This document shows, one piece after another, positions 1 to 12,546 of a stretch of DNA of 64,000 nt (positions are counted from its first letter, which is position 1; every line of letters begins with the position of its first letter). The position numbers were made by a program, and so were the translations under genes. The stretch spans positions 1-64,000 of the forward strand of contig MU404055.1 of assembly GCA_022695795.1 (NCBI GenBank), written 5' to 3'. Under the pieces are notes generated by a model that saw only the letters and a program-made list of their open reading frames with translations, did not search any database and was not told the DNA's origin. This DNA comes from Biscogniauxia marginata. Taxonomy: Eukaryota > Ascomycota > Sordariomycetes > Xylariales > Xylariaceae.

Positions 1-1195
1 ACCCTAAAATGCACAACGACACCGTGCGTACCGCCGGGTCTCGTTACTTAACCAAAAACAAAAAGCCCCTATTCGCCGGCAATACGGTCCTCGCCATTGG
101 GTGCGGCACCGGTTCGTCCCCCCCCCCCCCCCCCCCCCTTTCTTTTCCCCTTGCCGATCCATCCTCCCACCCATTCGGGAGGTGGGGGTCAAGACTTCTG
201 ACTCCAGGAGCTAACGAACCCCGTTCGCCACAGGCATCCTGAGCATGTTCTGCGCGCGCGCGGGCGCGTCCCGCGTTTTCGCCGTGGACGCGAGCGCCAT
301 CATCGGCAAGGCGCGCGAGAACGTGTACCACAACGGGCTGTCGTCGACGATCACGTGCCTGCACGGGCGGATCGAGGAGGTGACGCTGCCGGTGGACCGG
401 GTCGACGTGATCGTCAGCGAGTGGATGGGGTACTGCCTGCTGTTCGAGGCGATGCTGCCGTCGGTGCTGTGGGCGCGCGACCGCTACCTGCGGCCCGGCG
501 CGGGCCTCATGGTCCCCTCGCACGCGAGCCTCTGGGCCGCCCCCGCCGCCGACCCCGACTGGGTCGCCGACAACGTCGCCTTCTGGCACGACGTCTACGG
601 CTTCGACATGCACCGCGCCATGGGCCGCGGCGCCGTCGACGAGGCCCGCGTCCTGCACTGGCCCGCCGACCGCGTCGTCGGCGGCGCGCGCCCGCTCCGC
701 ATGCTCGACCTGTACGCCGTCTCCGTCGCCGACCTCTCGTTCGCGGCCCCGTTCGCGGCCGCCCTCGACCGGGACGTCGACGCCCTCGACGGCGTCCTCG
801 TCTGGTTCGACACCTTCTTCTCCCCCTCACGTCCCGACTCCTCGCCCTCCGACGTCCCCGCCGACGACGCCAAGGCGGACGAGTGGGCGGCGGCGGGGGC
901 GGCGACGACCACCGGAAGAGGCGGGGACCAGGGGGAACGCGTGGCGTTCACGACGGGGCCGTGGGGCAAGGAGACGCACTGGAAGCAAGGGCTTCTGCTC
1001 TTCGACCAGGACCGCGGCGGCAGCGACGCGGCGAAGAAAACCCCGGCGGCGCCGACGGCGCTGAAGAAGGGGGATCGCGTCGCAGGCGAGATCACCTTCT
1101 CCGTCCCCGAAGACATGCCCCGCGGCCTCGCAATCAAGATGACCTGGGACGACGGACAGCAGCAGAAGCGATCGCAGACTTGGTCTCTGCGGTAG
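1..1195 (+). CDS. Protein arginine N-methyltransferase, PRMT3/RmtB type (5' partial)
   Basis: Transfers methyl groups from S-adenosylmethionine to arginine side chains of proteins; PRMT3-type enzymes are mostly cytosolic and act on ribosomal protein S2. Visible: the DTVRT motif at the start, the SAM-binding GCGTG split by an intron at 112-233 (branch GCTAACG, acceptor CACAG), then GILSMFCARAG in exon 2, the double-glutamate loop SEWMGYCLLFE, and late in the protein GKETHWKQG with the THW loop. An acidic, low-complexity insert (roughly DNA 830-945) precedes that loop, which fits PRMT3/RmtB better than PRMT1. The gene starts upstream of the window, so the N-terminal zinc finger expected of PRMT3 cannot be checked. 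The codons just before the conserved Met at 9-11 do not match the family, so an exon boundary may lie at the window edge. Exon 2 is extremely GC-rich. Class is firm; the PRMT3 subtype is an inference. Confidence 0.87.
118..138 (+). repeat. C21 homopolymer inside the PRMT intron
   Basis: A run of 21 cytosines starting six bases into the 122-base intron of the methyltransferase gene and followed by a T/C-rich stretch. The length is likely to vary between reads and isolates. It lies between donor and branch site, so it should not alter coding. Confidence 0.9.
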
Positions 1196-2146
1196 AGGAA
1201 GAGTAGCATGGACGGGATGGGGCGGGACGGGACGGAAAGGCAAGGGGGTGGCAGAGAGAAAGGAGAGAAGGTATATCGGTGACAACGACGACAACGATGA
1301 TGACAAAAACAACCTGATCAGAAATACGTGTGGATGGGTAAATAGCAATTTACCGTTCAACCCCTTCTTCTCGGACGAGCCTTCGATAAAGTCGCTATAT
1401 TAAGTTAAGTTTGTTTGTGGTGGGGTCTTCGTCGAGATCCGCGAAAGGAGCATCGTTCGTCGTGGATAATAAGTATTGCCTAGGTACACAGAGTAAACAT
1501 GTAGATATTAAGTCTTGTAGCAAATGATAGAGCTTCCACCTTCTTTCCATGCTAGCTAGAGCGCTCAAAAAAATATACCGGTGTGAAAAAGAAAGGGGGT
1601 CACAGAAACGGGGCCCTCTTGCGTCGCCGTCGTAGGGAGAGACATTGACATTACCCCTTAGCGAACTACTTACTCCATCGCCTCGATCTACATAGGTCAG
1701 AGGCTAAAAGTATTTAATTTATAGATACAACAGGTTTGGTAGTCGACATGATGATACGTTCATAATCAACTTTCAATTGATGCAATGTGTAAGACGCCAG
1801 AGTAAACAGTTATTTATTTCATTCAATGCTAGCCTTGCTCTACTATAGCCTCACTCGCTCTAACTCTACTGTTGTCAAACAAGTCATGTCTAGCGCCAGG
1901 TCATTGCCAAAGGCTGAGGTTCACACCATTCAACCCACCATTCTAGGAAAGGTTATCCTATGTAACCCATATACAACTCGACCTGGACCTCCGGCCCTAG
2001 GGCAATACATCTTGTGCTTTTAAACGCCTCCGCCTTGTCCTAATCAAGTTCATTGGTCCGCTTCTAGACAAGAAAACAAAAGTTCGGTTTATATGAGGAT
2101 GATACCCGTAGCTTGTCTGTCAAAGCCAGCCCGTTTCCTAACGACA
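1196..2146. other. Intergenic, convergent 3' flanks; no gene seen
   Basis: Lies between the ends of two convergent genes (methyltransferase and MscS channel). I see only short frames without a protein-like pattern, and no RNA gene. It must hold both 3' untranslated regions. Confidence 0.6.
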
Positions 2147-4906
2147 CTATCGCTGACCAGACACACTACTACCCCGAGGCCTGGAACCACTGGTCTGCGC
2201 CTGCGAGCCACCGGTCAAGTTGGCCCTATTTGTCGAGGCCTGTGGATAGAGAGAGTTGCCCGACTGAGTGCCAGAGCTGTAGTTAGTATACGGGTTCGGG
2301 CCACCCATCTGGGCTTCCTCGTCGAAGGGTGCCATGTGCTGAGTCACCTGAACACCGGGTGCATTATCGCCGAGAGGGGCTGAAGGCAAGGTTTCTCCTG
2401 CCCTACGGCGCCCACTACGTTGACTCTCCTGCTTGCGAAGATCTGCTCGCGCGGAATTATTCGAACGAATCCGGTCTAAGGATTGGCCACGTGAATCATT
2501 AAGGGTATTATCATCACGATTATAACCCCAGTCATCTACCGCTGCTATCAAAGGGTCCATGGCGTTGATTTCATGTGCAGCTCTCTCTTCTCGGTTTTGC
2601 GTCGTGTTAGACCTGCTAACCGTTGAACCACTCCGAGCAGGTGCTGTTGGGACTAGGCGTGCTGCTTCCTTATCCTGGTCCGCCTTGTCACGAGCTGCCG
2701 CCGCCTGCGCATCTGTGACAGTGACAGAGTACGATGGGTTCGTCGGTCCGCCTAGAGCCTCGCTTCCGCCTCCAGGTGCATAGATGGGTATCCTCTTCAG
2801 AGCAAGCGTGAGTGCGCACATAAACTTAGATCGCCGGGTAGCCCGTACAGCCTCATTATGCCAATTCGACTTGTGCTTGATAGCGACCTTAAGCTGCAGC
2901 TTATCTAAATCGCCGACACCGGCAACACTGATGGCTATGTCCTGCATGAAATCTCTCGAATTCTCTGGCGATCGAACGAATTTCTCCATTTCCATGCGTA
3001 GCAACTCAAGGTCTTCGAAGGATGTATCGTACGAGACGTTGACGTCGATAACTTCTTTCATAGCCTTGCTTCGAGTGACATTCTCAATCCATAGATTGTT
3101 CAAAACAATGTTGGGTACCTGAACAATCTGCATCTTGTCAATCCGATTAAAAACGGTGTAGAGCAAGGAGATCTTCTCCACGACCAGCGACTCTTTCTCA
3201 GAGCCAGTAATATCGACACGATCTCCAACATCGTACGGGTGCTTAACGAACAAGAAGATACAGGAACCTAGAAATTCTTGGGTAGTGACAGCAAACACGA
3301 ACGAAAGTGAAAGTAAGGCCGTGCCAGCAGTTGCGAGGGTGGTGATAAACGAGCTTTGAAAGAAGGCGACTACACATCATGGTTAGTCGCACTAGAAGCT
3401 AAATAGTGTTAGCAGTGGGAACTTACGGAAGATGAAGATGACAATCAGGAGAACAACAAATAGGAGAACGCTATCGAACACAGACAAAGCCTGGCCGATG
3501 TCCTTCATACTATTTCCAATAGCTTTTCTCTCTTTGCCAATCTCAACAACTTTCCTGATCATTTCGTCGAGGCTAATATCGCCATTACCATCTGCATCAA
3601 CTGCACCAAAGCACTCCTCGGCCTCCTCTCTGTGAGATGGGCCGAGAACTTCGATTATATCTTCGACGAACAAAGATTCTTTGCCCTCAACCACGAAGGA
3701 CATCCAAATTCGCTTTGCGAGTGCCTCCGAGGTCCTTACCTTCTCAAGAGCCTCCACGACAATAGAGTGGGCGGAGTTTGGGTTGAAGACTTGCTTGCCA
3801 GTAATCTCAGAAGCGAGGTTACCAAAGACGGAGGTAACTTTGTTACCGATACGCCCGACGTTTCCAATCAACTTCATAGGAACCGCTGCTCCATTCCTCC
3901 ATTTTTTAGCGCCCTTCTTTCCACCGCCGAGCAACATCTCGATACTATCGTTGATGATGTCGTCTTCCTCGATGAACTCGGGGCAGTACATCGGGAAAAG
4001 CTGGCGGGAAGCATCGTACATGAGACCGAGAAGGTAGACTTCTCGTTTCGAATCCTTGATGCGATTGGCGAAGGAACGCTGATGATAGGTTATACTGATA
4101 AGTTGTACAATGGCCTTCTCGCCGAGAAAGACAGCTGTAGAAGCAAAACATGCACCCAATATCTTCTTGAGAGTGTTGACCCAGGCGACAGTATCATATT
4201 TACCATGAATAAGATTTGTGAATATGAGCCAGTCGGCCAGGGCCCAGAAGAAGAGCGAGAGGGGTATCTGGAGAGCCTGGAGGACAGTTGCGTATTTGCG
4301 AGTTCCAGCACTGACAACACCAGTGAAGAACATGAAAATCGGAGCAAGCACCCAGGCAACAAGCTTGCCCACCCACAGGGCAAACCAAGCCGAGAAGATC
4401 CAAAGGAATAGATCGAAAATTCGGGGGCCTGGTGCGAATTCTGTCCCTTCGGAATTAGTTGCAGCACCTCGGCCGACAGGTATATCGGAATTTCCAGTAA
4501 CATGAAGGACGATTAGAGGAACAGCTAGAAGCAGTCCAACGGGGACGATGTAGACAAGATATCGTGTGACGACGGATGCCTGAATGATCTTATTATAGAG
4601 CCTTCCCATGGCGTTGAGGGAGAGTTCGTCGGAGGCAAGGCCGTCGCTCGTCGAAGGCGGCTCTTCCTCCTTAGCTCTTCTCCGACCCCTATGGAAGAAG
4701 CCATGCTTATCGGCCTCCTGCTCTTTCTCATCGACTGGGCTATGTTGGCTGAAGCCCGTGGCCACACCCTGGCTGGGCTTTCGCGCGCCAGTAGAGCTGG
4801 CATTGCTGCGGACTTGTGTCAAGGGGATTTCGTTGTCGGCCATGTTGCCAGCATTGGTTCCAAGATGCATAAAGCCTCTCGGCGATCTGGGTGATCTTAA
4901 AGACAT
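2147..4906 (-). CDS. EF-hand mechanosensitive ion channel of the MscS family (Msy1/Msy2-like)
   Basis: Membrane-tension-gated channel; the fission yeast relatives Msy1 and Msy2 sit in ER or nuclear membranes and shape the calcium response to hypo-osmotic shock. Two exons: 4906-3427 and 3369-2147, with a 57-base intron (donor GTAAGT, acceptor TGTAG, split codon CTC), giving 900 residues. In order: a polar N-terminus, a first membrane segment near residue 115-135, further hydrophobic segments, an EF-hand at about 437-449 (DADGNGDISLDE, all calcium ligands present), then a pore helix that the intron interrupts (IFIF | LAFFQSSF), and the MscS beta domain with VKHPYDVGDRVDI and QVPNIVLNNLWIEN. The C-terminal 200 residues are Ser/Gly/Asn-rich and look disordered. 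The start at 4906 is the first ATG in frame. Length and order of parts match fungal homologues. Confidence 0.93.
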
Positions 4907-5451
4907 TGGTCGTATCGGAGGACGTGAGCGTCCTAGCTAAAGAAAAGACGTTGTCGCAACCACGTAGGTACCAGGGCTTGTATTGCCTCTCGAGTGCTAA
5001 GGGTTGGGAGTTGTAAAGAAAGCAAAAACTTTTCTACCACAGCACCAGGCTATCGTCGGGACGAGTCGAGACGAGTGGTGGTGAAAGAAGAGGTCGGCGG
5101 TTAGAAAGACGACGCAGGACTGGAAACAAAGACACCCTGCGCAGTGTTGGTTGGCAGATTTGGATACCCAGATAAACGAAGGACTAGGTAAGCTACGTAA
5201 GTCGGAGGGGAGGGAACGGCAGAAAGAATACAGAATACAGAATAATAACGAGGGTGGAGAGAATGGGAGGTGGTAAAAGAGAGGAATACGCGGCTAGGCG
5301 AAGCAGAAGAAAAAAAAAAGAAGGAATTTTGGCGGTTGTACTTCGTACGTACGACAGCAGCGTCGACAAAGCGACGATACTATAGACGGCAACTACTAAA
5401 GTACACTAGTACGTACACTGTACACTAGGTTCTAGGCACATGCACGCTCCA
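4907..5451. other. Upstream region of the MscS channel gene
   Basis: Non-coding by eye, with short purine-rich runs (for example near 5300-5325) and several GTACGT-type repeats around 5345-5430. It should contain the promoter and 5' leader of the minus-strand channel gene; no specific element could be assigned. Confidence 0.45.
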
Positions 5452-5493
5452 GGGGGTCCACAAGGGGTCCACAAGGGTCCACAAGGGTCCACA
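5452..5493 (+). repeat. Short tandem repeat, GGGGTCCACAA unit, four copies
   Basis: Four head-to-tail copies of a 10-11 base unit (GGGGTCCACAA twice, then GGGTCCACAA and GGGTCCACAT). No function is evident. It lies about 550 bases upstream of the channel start. Confidence 0.85.
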
Positions 5494-8400
5494 TGGCGTC
5501 AGTCACTGCCAGCAATGATTGCGACATGGTCCTATGGTCCCGAACACCGAACACTTCTGACCCTTCTTCTACCTTATGTAGGTATCACTTACTCTTGTGG
5601 GTACGAAATACATACATATTGCGTGTGTTCATCCCAGAGTGTGACCCAACTCCGTTCTCTGATCTCGATTTTTATACCTACTTAACGTACAGACCAATGC
5701 CTCCCTTGACATCCTCTAACCTAGAAAGCTGCATGTACCTTGCTGACGATCACATATTTATTTATTAATTATCATTCAAATGTCAAGTACGAGATGTACC
5801 TACAGAGAATTTTAGGATATTACATAGTAATTAAGAAGAAGATGAAAGGTGTTTTGAATTTCAGGGGACAGAGTTCATGATATGATCTACGCGTACGTAT
5901 CGCACAAGGGAACTGTGAGAGCTTGATCAATATGTAGTATACCTAAAACGTTTAGGAATCGGTGCCCTTACGCAGTACGATTCAATGATTGGTCCCATGA
6001 GAACAATCGACTAAATCAAGGGGCTCTTGGTTTTGTCTTCTTTGTTGTGATTCGCCAATGCTTGCGGCGCCCGGCTACGTCAAGCCGACCTAAAAAAAGG
6101 TACGCATCTCCCTTTTCTTTCTTTCTCAGGGGCTCACAATTTCTTCTTATTGGGGTTGTCCCGAAGTCGCAGCCACTGAAAAGAATCATTGCCAACCTTG
6201 TATAACCTAAACTACATCTGTATGTACTTACGAACCACTAACCCCCCACTTGGCGGATCTTGTACCATCAGTCATTCAACTTTTTTTGTGAGCCCGATCT
6301 TCGGGTTCAGCTGAACAGATCTGATCTCTTCCCCCACACGTGATAAGCAGCGCAATAGCACATCGCCAGCCGTCATCCTGCCTCCTTTTAACATCATATC
6401 GCCCGCCCAAATTTCCTTCTCAACTATAATACATACCTAGAGAAGGCTGGTATCGATAGCCAATCATCAGTTTCATCGTGTGTCTGTCCCGGCGTCTGCA
6501 TACCTAACCAACCTGCTATTGTTCACATGCATCAGACCAAACGTCATCATACCTTGCATCGGACCGCCATTGAGCATGGGAGGTTCGGTCGTAGATCCGA
6601 TCTTCAGGAAAATCCTACTCCAACAAGTCTCCAGCTGAAAGACCGGTCTCTGGCCAGTGTGCTGGGACATCAAGCTTTCCGTCACTTATCATTCCAGATC
6701 AGGGAGGCCACAGTGAAAATCCTCATTTATGAGAGCCCACCCGGCGCCTCCACTAAGCTGCTAGAGCTCACAGTTCAAACAAGCCGGGCAAGCCACCGCC
6801 CAAATAAAACGGTGGGACCTGAGTACAGAGACAGACCATGTTTTAGGTAACTAGAGATCTCGAGTCGCTGTCTACATCGTCAACTTCAACTTGCCTACTA
6901 TGTATGTGCAGACATGTACATACGCGACACTATCCACGTTATCTCGCGTCCGGTTTCGGTACGTGTTGAATACTGTTTTCCACAAAATATGAATCTCGAT
7001 TCTCGATTCATTCCAATGCCTTGTCACGACGAAAATGACGAAGCTCTGCCGAGTCGAGGGGGAATATCACTGGTATTAGGTTGCTCAGATCAACGCCTTC
7101 CCCGCGTTCCAGTTTTCTCGTCTCATTCTCGAAACTTGGCAGAGAAACACGAAGATGAAACGCACCAGAAACCTTATTTCACGTCAACGTCTCGCGGTAC
7201 GGCAATTTACCGTGTATACAGAGTCATGTCTAACATAATATCGAATTAAAGTTTGTCCAAGACGAAATCTTAGGCCCCTGACTCGAATCTTACTTACTAC
7301 TTACTGCATTGAGCCATGAGCTGATCCTCATCAGTTAATTCTTGATTCATGCCCTCTTATGCACCTGAGCATATGTAGATCCAAATGTATATTTAAAGGG
7401 TTAGAAGAAGTATAATAACAACAAATCGAAAGAAAGAAACAGCATATGAGATGAGCAATTCGGCTGGGAGACACTCAGCTAAGGTGTGATCTTTCCAGAT
7501 ACCCGAACAAAAAAATGTTGAACGACAGAACAAGATAACATGTAGACATACTGATGTGGAGATCCACATATAATCAACTATAACTACTACATGAGATTAT
7601 AAAATCTTTTCCTACGGACGAGCCTGACCACTGGTTATCTGACAGCTATAAAAACCCCCAAAAAAAAACCAGTATAGATTTAAGAAAAAGGACGGGCTCC
7701 TAGTTATCGCGGAAACAGAGGAAGGCCAAGCACATTAGAATACATGTGATTGGTAGGTATTCCTAGGTATAGAATATCCAAATCAGCCTCGGTAATATGC
7801 AGGCTTAATCCAAACGATCCCCGTCGTCGATTCTGGGAAGCGGTGTCTGAGCTTCGAGCTAGAAAGGCATTACGCAATGATAGTAGTATCACACGTGAGC
7901 CATTCCACGAGTTTCCTCCACGTTTCGATATCAATTCCGTATATTTCTAGCCGAAGACATAATACCCTGGCACTATGTAGCATCGTCGCGTTGGCAGATT
8001 TAGTTGGGGATTCTTTCTATAAGATTGGAGTATAGTACGCATATCATCATGAGGGTTCGTGTAATCTGTTTATAACAGATTAATATTTGGTGTGTGTTAG
8101 ATACGAGTATGCTCTTCTTGCGAGTAGGTAGATAAGATATTAACCACCTCCAGGTGGAAGGAGTTGGACACCAAGCCGTGCAGCATTGCTGCTCAACATT
8201 TCACGACAAGGAAAGTGCAGAAGGAATATGCGTAGTGAGAGGAATACCTTATCTATCTCATGGGTCTGTGGACCAATGCTCGAGTCTAGTGCGGCTTATG
8301 TACTTGTCGACGAGGAGAGCAGTGTAGGTACCTATGTGATACCGGATAGCAAGACCCAGGCGGTCGGGACTATTATACATCTCTATAGTATGTGAAGATG

Positions 8401-10879
8401 TGGAATCTTCTCCACCGGTCCAGCATTATGGCTTTCCAACCTCCCTCGATTTCTGTGATCTCCCTCCACCCCGCCAGATCTTCACCTGAATCCGAGATCC
8501 TCACGACCGCTATACAATACCTTCCCGCCCACTTGAGTCACATAAACTGTGCCACCGCCCCAGCCTACCCTATCTACCTACTTATACCATGTTCTAAGAT
8601 CCAAGCCTAACGCCTCCCCCCTTTTTCTTCAAGTGGCTGTTCGTCGCGAATATCCACACTGGCGCCTTCCCGCCTAGCCCGGCTCGGAACCTCCGCAGAA
8701 CGGGTCGGACTAGTGACTTGCGCTATCTGGGGCGCGCTGACATCACCTTCTGCCTGTTCAACCTGGCTCCACAATGTTCTTTTCTCTTCAGGAAGGAAAA
8801 AGCAGCACAAAACATTTCTGCGGCGAGCGTCGATGGTGGTCGAGAGTTACAAGAAAGAAAGAGTGAAATGTTATAGCTGAGGAGCGCTTGGTGGTAATGG
8901 TCTGATGGAGAGCGGAGTTGGGAAAAAGGTATAGGTTTAGTTTAACGGTCTTATTCATGTGATATTGTGAGTATGTAAGTACGTGTCCATATCATGTGAG
9001 ACCCGCGCTTAGGACTAGTTTAGTACCGATATTCTGCAGTTGTTGCGACGGCATAAAAGGAGTTTAAGGTATGAATTCTTGCTCTGCATCAATTCGCTGA
9101 ACGTGACTACTACGTTTGATGCTTGAACATGAAACGGACGAGCTTCCGCTCGGCTAGTAAACTCGTTTCTAGCAGTTAGGTCTCGAGGGACCAACTTAGA
9201 AGTAGCTAACTGCGGACGGCGTTTGTCGTCTATATCGACTTGAAATATCGCAAACACCGTATTTTCTTCTACTCTTTTTCTCAGGATTACATGTTACTAT
9301 GAGGGTAAAAGCTCCTTGGAGGTGATATTTAGAAGATAAATGAGCACTTTTAATGCCCCCTTATTGGAACACACCAACTCGTTTTTAGAATTGTCACCTG
9401 TGATATAGGATACCGATGCGTTAAAATGGTCATGTGTCAAGTAGTTATAGTGCTACGTTATCTAGCATTTTTGCCATATTTTAAATACTCATAACCACAT
9501 TTTCTATATTTCGAGTGAAACTTGTTAGACTTATCACAGATTGCAGCAAGTGGGAGCATAATTATATTACGAAAAGAAATAAGTTTGATGTGTTAATCTA
9601 ACTGAAATATACAGCGAAGGCGTGACAAGGGCTACTAGACTTGGAACTATAATTCGATTTCAACTAATAATTCTTTTTGGTCTCATGAGACTTAGGAGTC
9701 TAAGTTCATTTATGAGGTCCTCCAGGAATTTACTGCCTCTATGTACATAGTTTGCTACTTGAGGCATCTCTCATTTTATGCACGTTGGTTTTATTAAATC
9801 CAACCCTAGTATTTATCTCTAATTCCCTTTAAGCTTGTGGCCCACTGGCCTTGGCGGCTCATATAGGTGTCAATCCGTGTGACAGAAGGAATCAACACGA
9901 CGGCTCGAAATAAGAGTTCACATGTTCTATTCTCAAGAGTACCTATGTAACGTGTAATAGCTGGCCAGTCATATAATTACCTCCTTGCCAAATTAAAAGA
10001 TCATACTAAGAGATATGTTACTTAATGGCATACCAGCCTCGCATACCTCTATACACTTTCACTACCTAGTTACCATTTTGTACTTTCCAAATAATGAGAA
10101 TGGCATGGAATCTCCTCTATCAGGCATATAGACTCTACAGTATTACTAGGTAATAAATATTGATTACTCTCATGACATGAGCCATATACTTTTGTACGAG
10201 ATTGCTGTGCTCTTGTTCTAAGTAACGAGGCATGAACGGGGCGCAAATGAAATATTCATAAAATATTTTTCTCGTGAAAAGAATTGCTTATATATAAATG
10301 ATGTATAATTAGCCCATAGTATTCCAAATACCTAAACTAGAAACCATTATACTAATGGTAGCTAGCCAACTGTTACAAGCCCTCCCCCTAGCAGTACGAA
10401 ATAGAATGTAACACAGTACAAAGGTCTTGTGTTGGAGAATATTCTCCTTTTTCCTTTTAGAACGATGTATATTGCACCATCTCAACAACAGCGATGACAT
10501 AGTCTCATGTAGGTATGAATCCATTCTCACCATGTTATGGGCTTTCCAATATTCTCAAGTCTTTAATCGAGAATAATTCCGTCAAAAGCTCCTGTGCGCA
10601 CACCCGACATTGCATGGTCGTATAGCGAAGAAGGCTTTACGGATACCAAGGGGGCCACCCGGGGGACCATCTATCGAACATCATTATAAACTATCTATTA
10701 CCTCGTGATATGTATTTGGGTTCCGTCCCAGAACGCCTCGTTTCCTATCCCTTCTTTCCCTTCCCTTCCCGTTTGTTCCCGCATTCTTCTTTTTAAGCCA
10801 CCAGATAATGTATTTCACCTATATACCTGCCTGCCTGCCTGCCTAATCTTACCCGTGACTAGCCGTCCCAGCCACCTCC
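5494..10879. other. 5.4-kb gene-free stretch
   Basis: No frame here has a recognisable domain, a credible intron pattern or a good start context. Base composition looks ordinary to moderately AT-rich, without the near-total loss of C and G seen in the transposon block. I found no tRNA or rRNA signature, no paired terminal repeats and no transposase or polymerase remnant. It could hold a non-coding RNA, an orphan gene, or very old decayed sequence. Confidence 0.5.
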
Positions 10880-12546
10880 CTACGCCGTGCCATTTTGATG
10901 TTCTTCCCCGACGGGTAAAAAAGACCGCCTATTATCGTCGTCGGCGACCGTGGTGAACGACCGCGCCCTCGACCGGCGGGAGTTGCGCCGTGCGCGCCGC
11001 GTGCCCTGCCACAGCAGCGCGTTCTCCTCCTCCCGCGCGTGCCTCATCTGGTCCTTGGTGAGCACAAATCCCTTGGCGACGACCTCGGGCTCGCCGTCCC
11101 ACAGCGACAGGAAGCTCGGCCACGCGACCGTCACGATGTCGCCGATGTCGCCGTTCGGCTGCGGCACGTCGTCGTTGTTGTCGTGATAATTGTTGTTGTG
11201 GTCGTTGGGGTTATGAAGAGGTAACATCTTCCACTCTTCCTCGTCGTATGTCGCCTCGTAGCTCGGCTCGATCTTGTCCTCTAGCTTCTGTAGCTGCATC
11301 CACTGGGTGCACACCTGACTGCACACGGTCTCGAGCGACGCGCGGGTCGTGTTATGCTTGCCCCCGGCAGTGAGCAGCGGCTCGATGCAGGCTAGTACTT
11401 CCTCTACTACCCTTTCCACGCGCAGACGGCTGTTCAGCTTCTGCCTTTCCGGCAGGACATCGAGGAGGACTGCGCGGAGGTAGCCCTCGCGAGTTGGATC
11501 GTAGTTGGCGAGGTCGGACATCAGTTCCGAGAGTTCTGTGCTCTCCTCGAGGTGATATGTTGGTTGAAAGATGTACTTGCTCAGCAGCGACCCGAAGATC
11601 GCCAGGACCGCGGCCACGCGCATCTTCTTGGCCTCGCACGTGTTGGACATCGGCATCGGGATCACGCGCTTGACCTGGGCATGATTCTGGAGCTTGTCCC
11701 AGAGGGACGGGTTCGCTAGGACGGCCTGCTCGAGATCCCTGCCTACGTTGACCTCTGCGAACCCGTACGCGGATTCAAATATACCATGCAACTGTGCGTG
11801 ACTGTGCTCAACTGTCAGCATGTGAAGAGAGGGAAAATGGTGATGAATGGGAGCGGTTGGAAAGCTAGATGCATCAAAATAAAAAAGATGTGATCGTACA
11901 TTTCTTCTCTAGGTTGTCTCCTCATGTGAAATGCGAGTCCATCAAGTCGACTGAGCTTGGTGTTCTTAGCCTGAAGATCTTCGTAAACTGCGGCAAGCTC
12001 TTGTTTGACACGCTCTTCGGCGGCCTGGGTCACTGTTAGATTTGATTTCTCCTGATCAAGAGATGACTTGAGGTTGTCAATCTCCGCGTCCCTTGCCGCA
12101 ATATCCTCGTGTAATTTCGATATGTCTTCCGCATCCCTTGCGATCTTTGATTTGTCCTCTTCTTCCCGTTGCAGGGCCTCGTCCAATGTCGTCTGCAGTC
12201 TTGATAACTCTTCTATGTTTCGCTCGAGCTGTATCTTAGCCACTTCTTCCCGCCTTTCGGCATCAGCAAGCCTAGCGTTCAAATCCACAGTCTCGTTCGT
12301 GAGTCGTTGGATTTCTGAGTCTTTCTCCACGATGCGCCGGCCCTCGTCATCGAGCTCCTGGCGAAGCTTTGTTATGGACCTGATGTTCTCGTCGTTTGCA
12401 ATGGTCATCGACTCATTCCGCCCCTTCAGGTAGTGGTTTTCATCGATGACAGCTTGCAAAAGCTGATAGGAACCATCTGAGGCGAGCAATTGGATGTTCC
12501 TCATGAAGCCTTCCACGGCCTCGGCCGGTAGTAGCGTCTCCATCAT
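10880..12546 (-). CDS. Fungal coiled-coil protein of unknown function
   Basis: Two exons: 12546-11900 and 11801-10880, joined by a 98-base intron (donor GTACGA, branch GCTGAC, acceptor GCACAG), give 522 residues. Of the two AG sites near the branch, the upstream one would create a TGA in frame, which decides the acceptor. The start is the first of two adjacent ATGs (MMETLL); the frame is open a little further upstream but only to a GTG. Residues about 45-200 form a long charged heptad-rich coiled coil. Then comes a conserved-looking helical domain with VKRVIPMPMSN and MRVAAVLAIFGSLLSKYIFQP, an Asp/Asn-rich linker, and a basic Arg-rich tail. I recall similar Sordariomycete proteins, some labelled MEI5-like, but cannot confirm that, and I assign no function. 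Confidence 0.75.

Noticed and set aside
1..8. Telomere-like ACCCTAA at the window start
   Set aside because: A single copy just before a conserved coding motif; no repeat array.
44..658. Long minus-strand frame opposite the methyltransferase gene
   Set aside because: Shadow of a very GC-rich coding exon; runs through the intron and has no domain or good start.
507..830. Arg-rich minus-strand frame inside the methyltransferase gene
   Set aside because: Composition artefact of GC-rich codons read in the wrong frame.
3632..4411. 259-codon plus-strand frame inside the MscS gene
   Set aside because: Antisense to a well-supported channel exon; its protein sequence has no recognisable pattern.
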